In this document: positions 34,480-42,696 of the stretch, one piece after another | Layout: each line of letters begins with the position of its first letter | Position numbering within the stretch: position 1 is the first letter of the stretch | Source of the DNA: Prochlorococcus sp. AG-347-L17 | Lineage (GTDB): Bacteria > Cyanobacteriota > Cyanobacteriia > PCC-6307 > Cyanobiaceae | Direction of reading: 5' to 3' | NCBI GenBank assembly: GCA_003278925.1 | Contig: QCCN01000013.1 | Span: forward strand, 1 to 45,351 | DNA length: 45,351 bases | Made by a program: the position numbers and the translations under genes | Notes under the pieces: generated by a model | The model's input: only the letters and a program-made list of their open reading frames with translations | The model's database searches: none | Told to the model about the DNA's origin: nothing

Positions 34480-34602
34480 ATGAATTCAGAGTACAGTTTT
34501 TCTGAACTGCTATTAACTAAAAAAATATATAAAAGTAAAAAAAAGAAATGTAAAAAGAAAAAATGCTCTAATTGGAAGGGAGGCAAGTGTAATTGCCTAT
34601 AA
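34480..34602 (+). CDS. Lys/Cys-rich microprotein (40 residues)
   Basis: ATG 34480 opens a 40-residue frame. The first 17 residues are ordinary (MNSEYSFSELLLTKKIY); the rest is dominated by lysine runs and four cysteines, with the pattern KKKKC-KKKKC-SNWKGGKC-NCL. The cysteine spacing is C-x4-C-x7-C-x-C. Such a basic Cys cluster could bind a metal, heme or nucleic acid, but no family is recognised. It lies between ferritin and futC, with a Fur-box-like site just upstream, suggesting iron-regulated expression. The last codons also fold into a six-base-pair hairpin (34581-34598). Confidence 0.6.
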   Translation: MNSEYSFSELLLTKKIYKSKKKKCKKKKCSNWKGGKCNCL

Positions 34603-34609
34603 ATAAATT

Positions 34610-35686
34610 CTATATATATACCTTATGTGCTCCAGGATATAAAAAATAATAACTATTTTTATTTATAGAAAGAGAACATTTATCACCATTATTTAGAAGA
34701 TTATTAATATCAGTTTTAACCCGCAATATGTTTCCATTAATAGATACTTTATATATGAGAAATTCTCCAAGAAATTCTTTAGATATAACAATCGCATCAC
34801 CAGATTCTGATCTTTTTATTGAAATAAATTTAGGCGAAATTGACATGCTTTTGATACCTGTATTTTTCAAATACTCTGAACAATTTATTTTACCTAAACA
34901 AGAAATATATGAATTACCATTTTTTTTGAGATTAATAATATTATTACCCAAAATAAAACTACTAACAAATATGGTCTTGGGATTATTTAGAAGGTTTATT
35001 GGCGTATCAATTTGATGTATTTTCCCATCATTCATAACGGCGACTTTATCGCAAATTGACATCGCTTCTTCCGGATCATGAGTAACCATCAATCCGCTTG
35101 CATTACAACCTTTTAGGATATTAGGGAGTTCACTTCTCAATTTTAGTTTGACATGCATATCAAGACTACAAAAAGGTTCATCTAATAAAATAAAATTTGT
35201 ACCTGGAGCAAGAGCTCTCGCAATTGCGAGTCTTTGTTTTTGGCCTCCAGACAGTTCATGTGGGTACCTTTCAACAAAACTATCAAGACCAACAACATTC
35301 AATAAATAATTAACTCTAGATCTGTCTTTTTTGTTTTTCAAACCAAAAATTACATTTTCCAAAACAGTTAAGTGAGGGAAAAGTGCATAGTCTTGAAAAA
35401 CCATACCAATATTTCTTTTCTCAGGACTAAGAATTTTTTGCCTACTTGAAATTTCCTTATCATTCAGAGAAATCCTTCCTTTAGAGGGATATTCGAACCC
35501 CGCGATTAATCTTAAAAGAGTAGTTTTTCCGCAACCAGAAGGACCAAGCAACCCTAACAATTCGCCATTTTCAATTTTCAGGTTAATTTCGTTTAATATC
35601 CAATTTGAACATTCTCGCTTATCATATTTATGATGCAAATCATCAATTATTAACGCATCATTTTTCACTAAGTTCTTCTTATTCAA
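34610..35686 (-). CDS. futC: Iron(III) ABC transporter ATPase (FutC/FbpC-like)
   Basis: This is the 358-residue ATPase of a ferric-iron importer. Walker A is GPSGCGKTTLLRLIAG, the Q-loop is NIGMVFQDYALFPHLTV, the signature is LSGGQKQRLAIARAL, Walker B is ILLDEPFCSLD and the switch His is in LMVTHDPEEA. After residue 240 a C-terminal regulatory beta-domain (TOBE-like) follows, as in FbpC/FutC. Sulfate or polyamine ATPases have similar layouts, but the iron neighbourhood (ferritin, Fur boxes) favours iron. No permease or binding protein is adjacent, so partners must be elsewhere, as is usual in Prochlorococcus where idiA/futB are unlinked. It is convergent with the microprotein gene. Confidence 0.83.
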   Translation of the reverse strand: MNKKNLVKNDALIIDDLHHKYDKRECSNWILNEINLKIENGELLGLLGPSGCGKTTLLRLIAGFEYPSKGRISLNDKEISSRQKILSPEKRNIGMVFQDYALFPHLTVLENVIFGLKNKKDRSRVNYLLNVVGLDSFVERYPHELSGGQKQRLAIARALAPGTNFILLDEPFCSLDMHVKLKLRSELPNILKGCNASGLMVTHDPEEAMSICDKVAVMNDGKIHQIDTPINLLNNPKTIFVSSFILGNNIINLKKNGNSYISCLGKINCSEYLKNTGIKSMSISPKFISIKRSESGDAIVISKEFLGEFLIYKVSINGNILRVKTDINNLLNNGDKCSLSINKNSYYFLYPGAHKVYI

Positions 35687-35763
35687 ATATATTAAGTTAG
35701 CAGAAAATATTCACCAAAATTATCCCATGTATAATTTTATACACCATTTAATTTTCAAATTTA

Positions 35764-36417
35764 ATGAGAAAGTCTGAAAGAGCAGAAATAATACGCAAGG
35801 AACTCAAAAAGCTATATCCATCGCCTCCAATACCCCTTGATCATACAAATGCATATACTCTTCTGGTAGCCGTAGTTTTAAGTGCACAATCAACAGATAA
35901 AAAAGTTAATGAATTAACAAAAAGCTTATTTAAAGTTGCAGATAATCCAGAAAAGATGATGCAGCTAGGTATTAATGGCATTTACGAATACATAAAATTT
36001 CTAGGTCTCTCCAATCAAAAATCAAAGAACATCTATAATTTATCTAAATTATTGCTTGAGAAGCATAATGGTACGGTCCCAGATTCTTTTGAGAAGCTTG
36101 AATCTCTTCCAGGGGTAGGTCATAAAACAGCATCAGTTGTAATGTCTCAAGTCTTTAAAATACCCTCATTCCCAGTCGATACTCACATACACAGGTTGGC
36201 ACAAAGATGGGGCCTATCAAATGGCGATAGCGTAGTTCAAACAGAAAAAGACCTAAAAAAAATATTTCCTGTTAATGATTGGAATACTTTACATTTGCAA
36301 ATAATCTTTTATGGCAGAGAATACTGTACAGCAAGAGGCTGTGATGGAACAAAATGTTATTTATGTCGCACTCTTTATCCCAAAAGAAAAAAGAAATTTA
36401 TATGTAAAAAGCCTTAA
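35764..36417 (+). CDS. nth: Endonuclease III (DNA glycosylase/AP lyase)
   Basis: Nth removes oxidised pyrimidines and cleaves the abasic site in base-excision repair. The 217-residue protein has the helix-hairpin-helix LPGVGHKTAS with catalytic Lys121 and the later catalytic Asp139 in PVDTHIHRLAQRW. A cysteine cluster near the C-terminus should bind the [4Fe-4S] cluster, but its spacing reads C-x4-C-x4-C-x2-C (around REYCTARGCDGTKCYLC), unlike E. coli C-x6-C-x2-C-x5-C. It lies divergently from futC and 35 bases before an SDR-like gene. Confidence 0.95.
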   Translation: MRKSERAEIIRKELKKLYPSPPIPLDHTNAYTLLVAVVLSAQSTDKKVNELTKSLFKVADNPEKMMQLGINGIYEYIKFLGLSNQKSKNIYNLSKLLLEKHNGTVPDSFEKLESLPGVGHKTASVVMSQVFKIPSFPVDTHIHRLAQRWGLSNGDSVVQTEKDLKKIFPVNDWNTLHLQIIFYGREYCTARGCDGTKCYLCRTLYPKRKKKFICKKP

Positions 36418-36452
36418 GAAATTTATATAATATTAAAATTAGTTTTTTAATC

Positions 36453-37112
36453 ATGAAAATAGCAATTACTGGTGCATCAGGGAAAACAGGTTATAGAATT
36501 TCCGAAGAAGCAGTTAAGAAAGGATATAAAGTAAGGCAAATCATCAGAAAGAATTCAAAAGTTTCAGCAGGACTAGAGAGTTTAGAAACAATTAGGGTTT
36601 CTTTAGACAAAAAAGGGGAACTTGATGAAGCTTTAAAAGATATTGATGCTTTGATAATTGCGACTGGAGCTAGAGCATCATTAGATTTAACTGGTCCTGC
36701 AAAGGTTGATGCATTAGGTGTATACAGGCAATTAGAGAGTTGCAAAAGAGTTGGTATTAAGAGAGTTATTTTAGTTAGTTCCCTATGTACTGGTAAATTA
36801 TTTCATCCATTAAACTTATTTGGTTTAATTCTTATTTGGAAGAAATTAGGTGAAAACTTTCTACGCAATTCAAATTTTGAATGGACTATTATTAGACCTG
36901 GAGGATTAAAGGAAAATGAAGATATTAAATCAGAAAATATAAATTATTCAAAAGAAGATACTCAAGTTAATGGATCAATACCAAGAAGATTAGTTGCGAG
37001 ATGTTGTATAGATTCTTTAAAAAACAAAGAATCAATAAATAAATTAATAGAAGTTACAAGTTCAAATGATAATAAAAAGATATCTTTTAAAAAAGCTATG
37101 CAAATGATTTAA
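36453..37112 (+). CDS. NAD(P)-binding atypical SDR protein (NmrA/Ycf39-like)
   Basis: A 219-residue Rossmann-fold protein starting with the nucleotide-binding ITGASGKTGYRI (GxxGxxG). DALIIATGA and RVILVSSLCTG follow, and TIIRPGGL is the conserved C-terminal strand of NmrA-type SDRs. The usual YxxxK catalytic pair is not evident, placing it among atypical SDRs that bind cofactor without classical dehydrogenase activity. In cyanobacteria and chloroplasts such proteins assist photosystem assembly or act as redox sensors, but no direct evidence exists here. It is followed closely by a 62-residue conserved gene. Confidence 0.83.
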   Translation: MKIAITGASGKTGYRISEEAVKKGYKVRQIIRKNSKVSAGLESLETIRVSLDKKGELDEALKDIDALIIATGARASLDLTGPAKVDALGVYRQLESCKRVGIKRVILVSSLCTGKLFHPLNLFGLILIWKKLGENFLRNSNFEWTIIRPGGLKENEDIKSENINYSKEDTQVNGSIPRRLVARCCIDSLKNKESINKLIEVTSSNDNKKISFKKAMQMI

Positions 37113-37138
37113 AAGATGTAAATATATTAATTAAAACT

Positions 37139-37327
37139 ATGAAAATAAATCCCAAAATTGACGCATTACAATTAATGCTTACTGATTTAAGAACTAGAAA
37201 TGAGCCAATAAGACATAAAGCTGCATTTAAAGGTTGTCAACCAGAATTTCAAAGTCTTGTATCAAGATTAATAAAGCAGTTAGAGGACGAATTAGTTGCA
37301 GAAAAGCTTACTAATCGTGATAGTTAA
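37139..37327 (+). CDS. Small conserved-type hypothetical protein (62 residues)
   Basis: A 62-residue soluble helical protein: KIDALQLMLTDLRTRNEPIRHKAAFKGCQPEFQSL, then VSRLIKQLEDELVAEKL. The regular helical pattern and near-absence of low-complexity sequence mark it as genuine. It follows the SDR-like gene by 26 bases on the same strand and is convergent with the PPC-glutaredoxin gene, 10 bases beyond. The function is unknown; I recall similar short proteins in picocyanobacteria without any assigned role. Confidence 0.7.
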   Translation: MKINPKIDALQLMLTDLRTRNEPIRHKAAFKGCQPEFQSLVSRLIKQLEDELVAEKLTNRDS

Positions 37328-37337
37328 AAAATTTAGA

Positions 37338-37949
37338 TTACTTAAATGAAATTAAGTTATCCAATTTTGCTTGTTCTGAAAGTTCATCATATCCTCCAAA
37401 AAATTTATTATCCAAAAATATTTGAGGGAATGTATTATGGCTACTTTGAGCCATAATTTTTTGAAAGCTCTCATCATTGTCTATTAGAGTAACTTCATGA
37501 GGGATAGATAAAGAATTAAGCAATCTAATTGCTCTTTTAGACCAAGGACAATCCTTTAAAATATATGCTTTTACACGTGATTCATTAGTGATTAAATCAT
37601 GATTTGAGATATTAATAATTTTCTGTTCAAAAGAAAGTAAAAATATATCAGTACCTTTTTTTACAATACATCCCTCCTCTAGATGCCCGCCAAACACATT
37701 ACATCCCTCATCTGCAAAACTCAAATGTAAATGAACATCTCCTTTATTAAAATGTCCGTTTAAAGAAACTATTTCTAGATTTCCTTCAAATTTATTTATC
37801 TCTTGATTACCTGGGCATTGAATACAAACTGTTCTAAGATTACCAACCACTCCAGAAACATACCCGTATAAATTATTTGATAAAGAATATTCTTTAATTG
37901 AATTTATCAAATCAGATTCTGGAGATAGCTTTAGGCTATGAGGCTGCAT
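37338..37949 (-). CDS. PPC (DUF296)-glutaredoxin fusion protein
   Basis: Residues 1-120 or so form a PPC/DUF296 domain: LINSIKEYSLSNNLYGYVSGVVGNLR, VSLNGHF, then DVHLHLSFADEG and VFGGHLEEGC, which match the trimeric PPC fold. From about residue 125 a glutaredoxin domain follows with active site Cys134-Pro-Trp-Ser137, cis-proline in NTFPQIF (Pro175) and the GGYDEL glutathione-side motif (185-190). It is therefore a monothiol-type redox domain on a PPC scaffold. PPC domains occur in plant AT-hook DNA-binding proteins and in small bacterial proteins of unknown role. The target is unknown; the fusion suggests redox control of whatever PPC binds. Confidence 0.85.
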   Translation of the reverse strand: MQPHSLKLSPESDLINSIKEYSLSNNLYGYVSGVVGNLRTVCIQCPGNQEINKFEGNLEIVSLNGHFNKGDVHLHLSFADEGCNVFGGHLEEGCIVKKGTDIFLLSFEQKIINISNHDLITNESRVKAYILKDCPWSKRAIRLLNSLSIPHEVTLIDNDESFQKIMAQSSHNTFPQIFLDNKFFGGYDELSEQAKLDNLISFK

Positions 37950-38133
37950 TAGATATAAGGAATAATTTTGTAATATAAAACATCATCATTCATAAAGAGA
38001 AGTTGAGTTTATAATCTTTAGGATTAAGATTTAAATTAAATTTTAGAATCTTGCATCAAAAACCATTTAAAATTTTTACTTAAAATTTAAGCTTGCTGAG
38101 AGTGTAATATATTTTTTATATACAAAAACTAAT

Positions 38134-38673
38134 TTGTTATTAAGAAAAAATCTTAAAAATTTGGCATTGAATATTCCAAATTTATTATCGATATCTCGCC
38201 TTTTCCTTGTATTTCCATTAATACTTTTTTTAGAAATTAACAGACCTTTTTATGTCTTTATATTGATTATTATTGGAGGTTTAACTGATTATTTTGACGG
38301 GTTAATTGCAAGGAAATTTAATCTTAAAACCAGATTAGGAGCTATCCTTGATCCCTTAAGCGATAAAGTATTCTATTTAATTCCTTTGACCTTCCTTTGT
38401 AAAAATAATTTTATACCCTTCTGGTCTTTGTCATTAATTTTATTTAGAGAATTAATTATCTCAAGCCTTAGGAACTCAACAGAAGACGGTTTGCCAGCAT
38501 CAATATTAGGAAAATATAAAACTTTTTTCTTTTTTATTTCAGTAATTACCTTCTTTACACCATTAAAAATTACCTTATTGAATAATTTGGCTTTAATTTT
38601 TTATTGGTTAGGATTCATCCTGACCTTAGTGACTTTATTAGGCTATTTAAGAATTAAAAAGAATATTATCTGA
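38134..38673 (+). CDS. pgsA: CDP-diacylglycerol-glycerol-3-phosphate 3-phosphatidyltransferase
   Basis: PgsA makes phosphatidylglycerol phosphate, precursor of PG, an essential thylakoid lipid. The 179-residue membrane protein has the complete CDP-alcohol phosphotransferase motif, Asp54-Gly55-x2-Ala58-Arg59-x8-Gly68-x3-Asp72-x3-Asp76. Four to six hydrophobic segments surround it. The start is TTG at 38134; no ATG precedes the conserved NIPNLLSISRL. Its end overlaps the convergent CSP41-like gene by 27 bases. Confidence 0.95.
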   Translation: MLLRKNLKNLALNIPNLLSISRLFLVFPLILFLEINRPFYVFILIIIGGLTDYFDGLIARKFNLKTRLGAILDPLSDKVFYLIPLTFLCKNNFIPFWSLSLILFRELIISSLRNSTEDGLPASILGKYKTFFFFISVITFFTPLKITLLNNLALIFYWLGFILTLVTLLGYLRIKKNII

Positions 38674-39573
38674 ATTTTCATCAAACTCCTCACTCTTTTT
38701 ATTATTAAAATCATTCACAAAACTATCCTTTAGACCGTTAAGTAAATCAAAAGTTGGCGCCCACTCTAAATCACGTTTTACCTTAGAGATATCAGTCTGA
38801 TAATGATTTAATCTAATTGGAAATCCCTTTCGAGACTTAGGATCTAATTTTTGATAATCAAATGTTCTTAGAGAAATCTCATTTTGGTTTAATCCAAGAA
38901 CTTTCGCACAGAAAAAGATTAAACCCTTAATTGTTACTCCTTTTTCACCTGAACAATTGTAAATATTATTTCTGGAATTTTCAAAATTTATGCACCTAAT
39001 CATTACATCAGTTAGATCCGAAACATGGCCTAGCTGAGTAATTAAAGAACCGTCACCAGGGATTGGTATAGACTTTTTAGTAAATAACCTTTCAAAAAAC
39101 CAATTTTCAATTTTATTATAATTTCCTGGTCCATAAATATAAGTAGGTCTAAAACTTGTAAAAGGAATTTTTTGTTTTTTTAACCAACTTTCTGTCTCAA
39201 ACTTTCCTTTGTGCCTACTTTCTGGATCAATTGGATCAACTTCCGATAAGGGTAGTTCAGAATTATCTTTATAAACACCTGCAGAGCTTACATATATATA
39301 TCTCTGGAAAGAGTTATCTAAATTTTCTACAAGAAGTTTGGTTTGTTCTAACTCTCTTCCAGAAATATCAAAAACAACATCATACTTTTCATTTCTTAGC
39401 TTGACGATATCTTCTGAATTATTTCTATCACCCTTAATTAAATTTGTTTTTTCAGGATTACTTTTATTACCTCTCGTGAAAATATCAATATCATAATTTT
39501 TACTTAATAACTTTCCAACCAAAGACTTGCCCACAAATCTAGTGCCACCCATTACAAGAATTTTCATATTCAA
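38647..39573 (-). CDS. NAD-dependent epimerase-like protein, CSP41-like
   Basis: A 308-residue extended-SDR protein. The Rossmann start is ILVMGGTRFVGKSL (GxxFVG-type), with VFDISG, RYIYVSSAGVYKD and FRPTYIYGPGNY. The usual catalytic YxxxK is replaced by HxxxK in ESRHKGKFETE, a change typical of CSP41a/b, plastid and cyanobacterial proteins that bind or cleave RNA and associate with ribosomes. A sugar-nucleotide epimerase function is therefore less likely. It is divergent from hisA, with 86 bases between, and its 3' end overlaps pgsA by 27 bases. Confidence 0.85.
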   Translation of the reverse strand: MNMKILVMGGTRFVGKSLVGKLLSKNYDIDIFTRGNKSNPEKTNLIKGDRNNSEDIVKLRNEKYDVVFDISGRELEQTKLLVENLDNSFQRYIYVSSAGVYKDNSELPLSEVDPIDPESRHKGKFETESWLKKQKIPFTSFRPTYIYGPGNYNKIENWFFERLFTKKSIPIPGDGSLITQLGHVSDLTDVMIRCINFENSRNNIYNCSGEKGVTIKGLIFFCAKVLGLNQNEISLRTFDYQKLDPKSRKGFPIRLNHYQTDISKVKRDLEWAPTFDLLNGLKDSFVNDFNNKKSEEFDENSDNILFNS

Positions 39574-39659
39574 AAAATATTTAAATGAAGTAGTAATCTT
39601 AAATAGAATTACATATTGAATAGTACTACTAATAAGTAATTAGTGAAAAGGATGATTCT

Positions 39660-40427
39660 ATGGACCTAATACCAGCAATTGATTTAATGAATGGTAAGTG
39701 TGTAAGGCTTTTTAAAGGCGACTTTAATAAAAGAAAAGACTTCACAAAAGAGCCTCATGAGCAAGCTAAATTTTGGGAAAGCGAAGGAGCAAAATATATA
39801 CATATAGTTGATTTGGATGCTGCAAAAACTGGATCCCCAACAAACGATAAATCAATAAAAAAGATTGCAAAAACAGTAAACATACCTATTCAAATAGGTG
39901 GGGGGATAAGATCTCAAGAAAGGATAGAACAATTATTTTCTTATGGTATTGAGAAAGTTATCATGGGAACCTCTGCAATAGAAAATAAAGAACTAGTTAA
40001 AGACTTATCAAATAAATTTCCTGGAAGGATAATTGTTGGGATAGATGCAAAAGATGGAAAAGTTAGTACAAGGGGGTGGCTTGAGCAGTCTAATATTTTT
40101 GCCAAAGATCTAGTAAAAGAATTTTCTTCATTTAAAATTGCTAGTTTTATTGTTACAGATATAAATACAGATGGTACTTTAGAAGGGACAAATGAAGAAT
40201 TCATAAAAAGCATACTTGAAATTACAGATATTCCAGTAATAGCCTCAGGAGGTGTTGGTTCAATTTCTGATTTATTATCCTTAGTAAAATTTGAAAACTC
40301 TGGACTATTTGGAGTAATAGTAGGTAAAGCCCTATATGAAAATAAATTCACGATAAACGAAGCGAATAATGTATTGTCAGCAGAGAGATTAAATGACATT
40401 GATTTAAACACAAATTACTACGCTTAA
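39660..40427 (+). CDS. hisA: ProFAR isomerase (HisA)
   Basis: HisA performs the Amadori-type isomerisation of ProFAR to PRFAR in histidine synthesis. The 255-residue TIM barrel shows IPAIDLMNGKCVRLFKGDF with catalytic Asp8, IQIGGGIRSQERI and VIMGTSAIEN (phosphate sites), the acid residue in IVTDINTDGT (Asp), and VIASGGVGSISDL. All are intact. It stands as a single gene; the next gene starts 80 bases later. Confidence 0.97.
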   Translation: MDLIPAIDLMNGKCVRLFKGDFNKRKDFTKEPHEQAKFWESEGAKYIHIVDLDAAKTGSPTNDKSIKKIAKTVNIPIQIGGGIRSQERIEQLFSYGIEKVIMGTSAIENKELVKDLSNKFPGRIIVGIDAKDGKVSTRGWLEQSNIFAKDLVKEFSSFKIASFIVTDINTDGTLEGTNEEFIKSILEITDIPVIASGGVGSISDLLSLVKFENSGLFGVIVGKALYENKFTINEANNVLSAERLNDIDLNTNYYA

Positions 40428-40507
40428 AAGAGTATAAAAAATTGATTTAAGGCTGGTGTTTGCAGTAATTGTTAGTTAATTTTGTATAAGAGATAAGAAA
40501 TCTAGTC

Positions 40508-42124
40508 TTGGAATTAATTTCAAAAAAATCAATATTGATTATTGCTCCAAGCTTAATAGCGGAATCTTTATCGCTTAAGTTAACATCATTAGACCAAAAT
40601 TTAGAAATTAATTTTAATAATGAAACAGATGATAAAACTCCAGATTTAGTTATATGGAATGTTCTTAATTTCCAATCAGAAGATCTTATAAGGTTAGAAT
40701 TATTAAAATTAAGAGAAAGATATGATGAGTCAAAGTTTCTTATAATTTTATCTGGCGAACTTGTTTATGAAGCAAATACCCCCCCATCGTTAAATGCTGA
40801 AGGTTTTCTTTTAAATCCCAGTGCAGAAAAAGTTCTTGAATCTATTGATACCATTTTAAATGGAGGAAGGGTATTTGATATTGAAAATAATTCCCGAGTT
40901 CAATTAAACAAAAATAAGCCTCTCTCTTTTAGTCAAAAAATTCTAACTTCAGGTCTTAAACAAATAGATTCTGAAATTAACTATATATTCAAATATGTCA
41001 ACTCTGATTCAACGCCAGAATTTTATAAATTCATTTTAAAAGGAAGATTAAGAGAACTTATTACTGCAAAATCTTTTCTAATTTTCTTATGGGGTAATTC
41101 ACTAGAACTTTATACTGAGTCAGTTTACACTGAAAATAAAATTAATCTTGAAAATAAGAACACCGTTTTCATTAAAGATAAAAACACTGCAGAAATATGG
41201 AATTTGATTTTAGATAGACTAAAAGAAAGGTATAGCTCAACTAACTTACAGGTTGAATTTAATAATTCATCAATAATTCTCTCTGGAATAAAGAAAGAAT
41301 TCATTTCGCGACTAATTTGCAAAATGTTAGATGAATTAGATAATTTAGTCAAAAATATTAAGGAAAACTATAAGGAGAAAGATTTTAAAGATGATTTAAA
41401 TTCTCTTATAAAAGAACTTAAAGTTAATACAATTTCAAATATCACAGACAGTTATTTTCGATTAAAAAAAGGAGGCGAATCTATTTCAATAAATGATTTT
41501 ATTTATAGTGAGGTAAGTTGCGAAGAGATAGATAGAGAATCGCATGAATCAATTATGTTTATTGAGCCAATTATTAAAAATGAAGCTCTTGACTATGATG
41601 GGAAATTACTCCCTCTATATGAAACAGAATCGTTTTTGATCCTTGAAAATATTATTTCAAACTGGACAATAAGGAACTGTAATTTATTAGCTTCTGAAAT
41701 CTTTAATATTTGTTCTTCTTGGCCTGAATTAAGAACTGTACTTATAAATCCCGAATTACAATCGACAAGAAATTTTGAAAGATTTAGAAATAATATTAAT
41801 AACTACAATCGCTGGCATGACTATATTTATATGCCTATCTACTTGTATGAGAGTAAAAGAGAATATATTGATATTATCGATAAAAAATTTACCCGTTACT
41901 TTAAAAATGAAAATAGGGAGAAAGAATTAGAGAATCTAGAATGGCTACAAAAACAAGTTACATTGTTAGTTGAGATAAGAGATGCCATAGCACCGCAGTT
42001 AGAAGTTGCTGTAAAATATATCGGTAATCTTTTCGTAACTTTCCTTACAAAGGTCGTTGGTAAAGCTATCGGTTTAGTTGGGAAAGGAATCCTTCAAGGA
42101 TTAGGAAGATCAAGTTCAAAGTAA
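40508..42124 (+). CDS. DUF3685 (Ycf55-like) protein
   Basis: A 538-residue protein. The N-terminus (SILIIAPSLIAESLSLKL, then DLVIWNVLN, LIILSGEL and an AEGFLLNPSAEKVL stretch) resembles a receiver domain without the phosphorylatable aspartate. The rest is helical with a C-terminal hydrophobic end. I recognise the family as cyanobacterial DUF3685, related to plastid Ycf55, whose role is not established. The start is TTG at 40508; no ATG precedes the receiver-like part. It begins a five-gene rightward cluster with gaps of 14, 9 and 0 bases and a four-base overlap. Confidence 0.8.
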   Translation: MELISKKSILIIAPSLIAESLSLKLTSLDQNLEINFNNETDDKTPDLVIWNVLNFQSEDLIRLELLKLRERYDESKFLIILSGELVYEANTPPSLNAEGFLLNPSAEKVLESIDTILNGGRVFDIENNSRVQLNKNKPLSFSQKILTSGLKQIDSEINYIFKYVNSDSTPEFYKFILKGRLRELITAKSFLIFLWGNSLELYTESVYTENKINLENKNTVFIKDKNTAEIWNLILDRLKERYSSTNLQVEFNNSSIILSGIKKEFISRLICKMLDELDNLVKNIKENYKEKDFKDDLNSLIKELKVNTISNITDSYFRLKKGGESISINDFIYSEVSCEEIDRESHESIMFIEPIIKNEALDYDGKLLPLYETESFLILENIISNWTIRNCNLLASEIFNICSSWPELRTVLINPELQSTRNFERFRNNINNYNRWHDYIYMPIYLYESKREYIDIIDKKFTRYFKNENREKELENLEWLQKQVTLLVEIRDAIAPQLEVAVKYIGNLFVTFLTKVVGKAIGLVGKGILQGLGRSSSK

Positions 42125-42138
42125 GTTATTAAACTTTA

Positions 42139-42687
42139 ATGAAAATAATTCAATGGATCCTGATAGCATTAATTTTCTTAAGCCCATTTAAAGCAAATGC
42201 CTCTAGAGATACTAATAGTTACGATGGCAACATTTTCCCAATATACGCAGGTAATGGGGCTATAGTTCCTCCTCAGACAACTCTTCAGGAATCATTAAAA
42301 AATAAAAGAGTTGCAGTTTTATTTTTTTATCTTGACGACAGCTCGGATAGTAAAGCTATGGCTCCGATAATATCCGGTTTAGATTTGATATGGAGAAATA
42401 ATATAGATATCATTGCTCTAACTACTGATGAATTACAGGATAAAGAAAAGTCTGATCTTAAAAATGAACCTAATTATTATTGGAACGGATTAATTCCACA
42501 AACCATTATTTTAAATAGTGATGGTGAAGTTAAATTTGATAAAAATGGAATGATTAATATCGATGAATTAAACAAAGTTATTGGAGAACTAAAGGGAATT
42601 GATATAGAAGAAACGACATTTTCTGTAGAAAGTTTTAATGAATACAACAGTATCATTTCTGAAAAAAAAAATAAAAACAAAAATTAA
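42139..42687 (+). CDS. Thylakoid thioredoxin-like protein (PSI accumulation factor family)
   Basis: A 182-residue exported protein: signal peptide (WILIALIFLSPFKANA), then FPIYAGNGAIVPPQTTLQESLKNKR, VLFFYLDDSSDSKAMAPII, and YYWNGLIPQTIILNSDGEVKF. The order fits a thioredoxin fold in which the CxxC is replaced by SDSK, so it is probably not a disulfide enzyme. I recognise this as the cyanobacterial family annotated as thylakoid membrane photosystem I accumulation factor. It lies 14 bases after the DUF3685 gene. Confidence 0.75.
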   Translation: MKIIQWILIALIFLSPFKANASRDTNSYDGNIFPIYAGNGAIVPPQTTLQESLKNKRVAVLFFYLDDSSDSKAMAPIISGLDLIWRNNIDIIALTTDELQDKEKSDLKNEPNYYWNGLIPQTIILNSDGEVKFDKNGMINIDELNKVIGELKGIDIEETTFSVESFNEYNSIISEKKNKNKN

Positions 42688-42696
42688 TTAAAAAAA

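Noticed and set aside
34581..34598. AGGCAA/TTGCCT hairpin as a terminator
   Set aside because: The stem is only six base pairs, it lies inside the microprotein frame and no T-run follows.
38091..38110. GCTGAGA before pgsA as part of a TPP riboswitch
   Set aside because: Only this short motif is present; the other conserved TPP helices and loops are missing and pgsA is not a thiamine gene.
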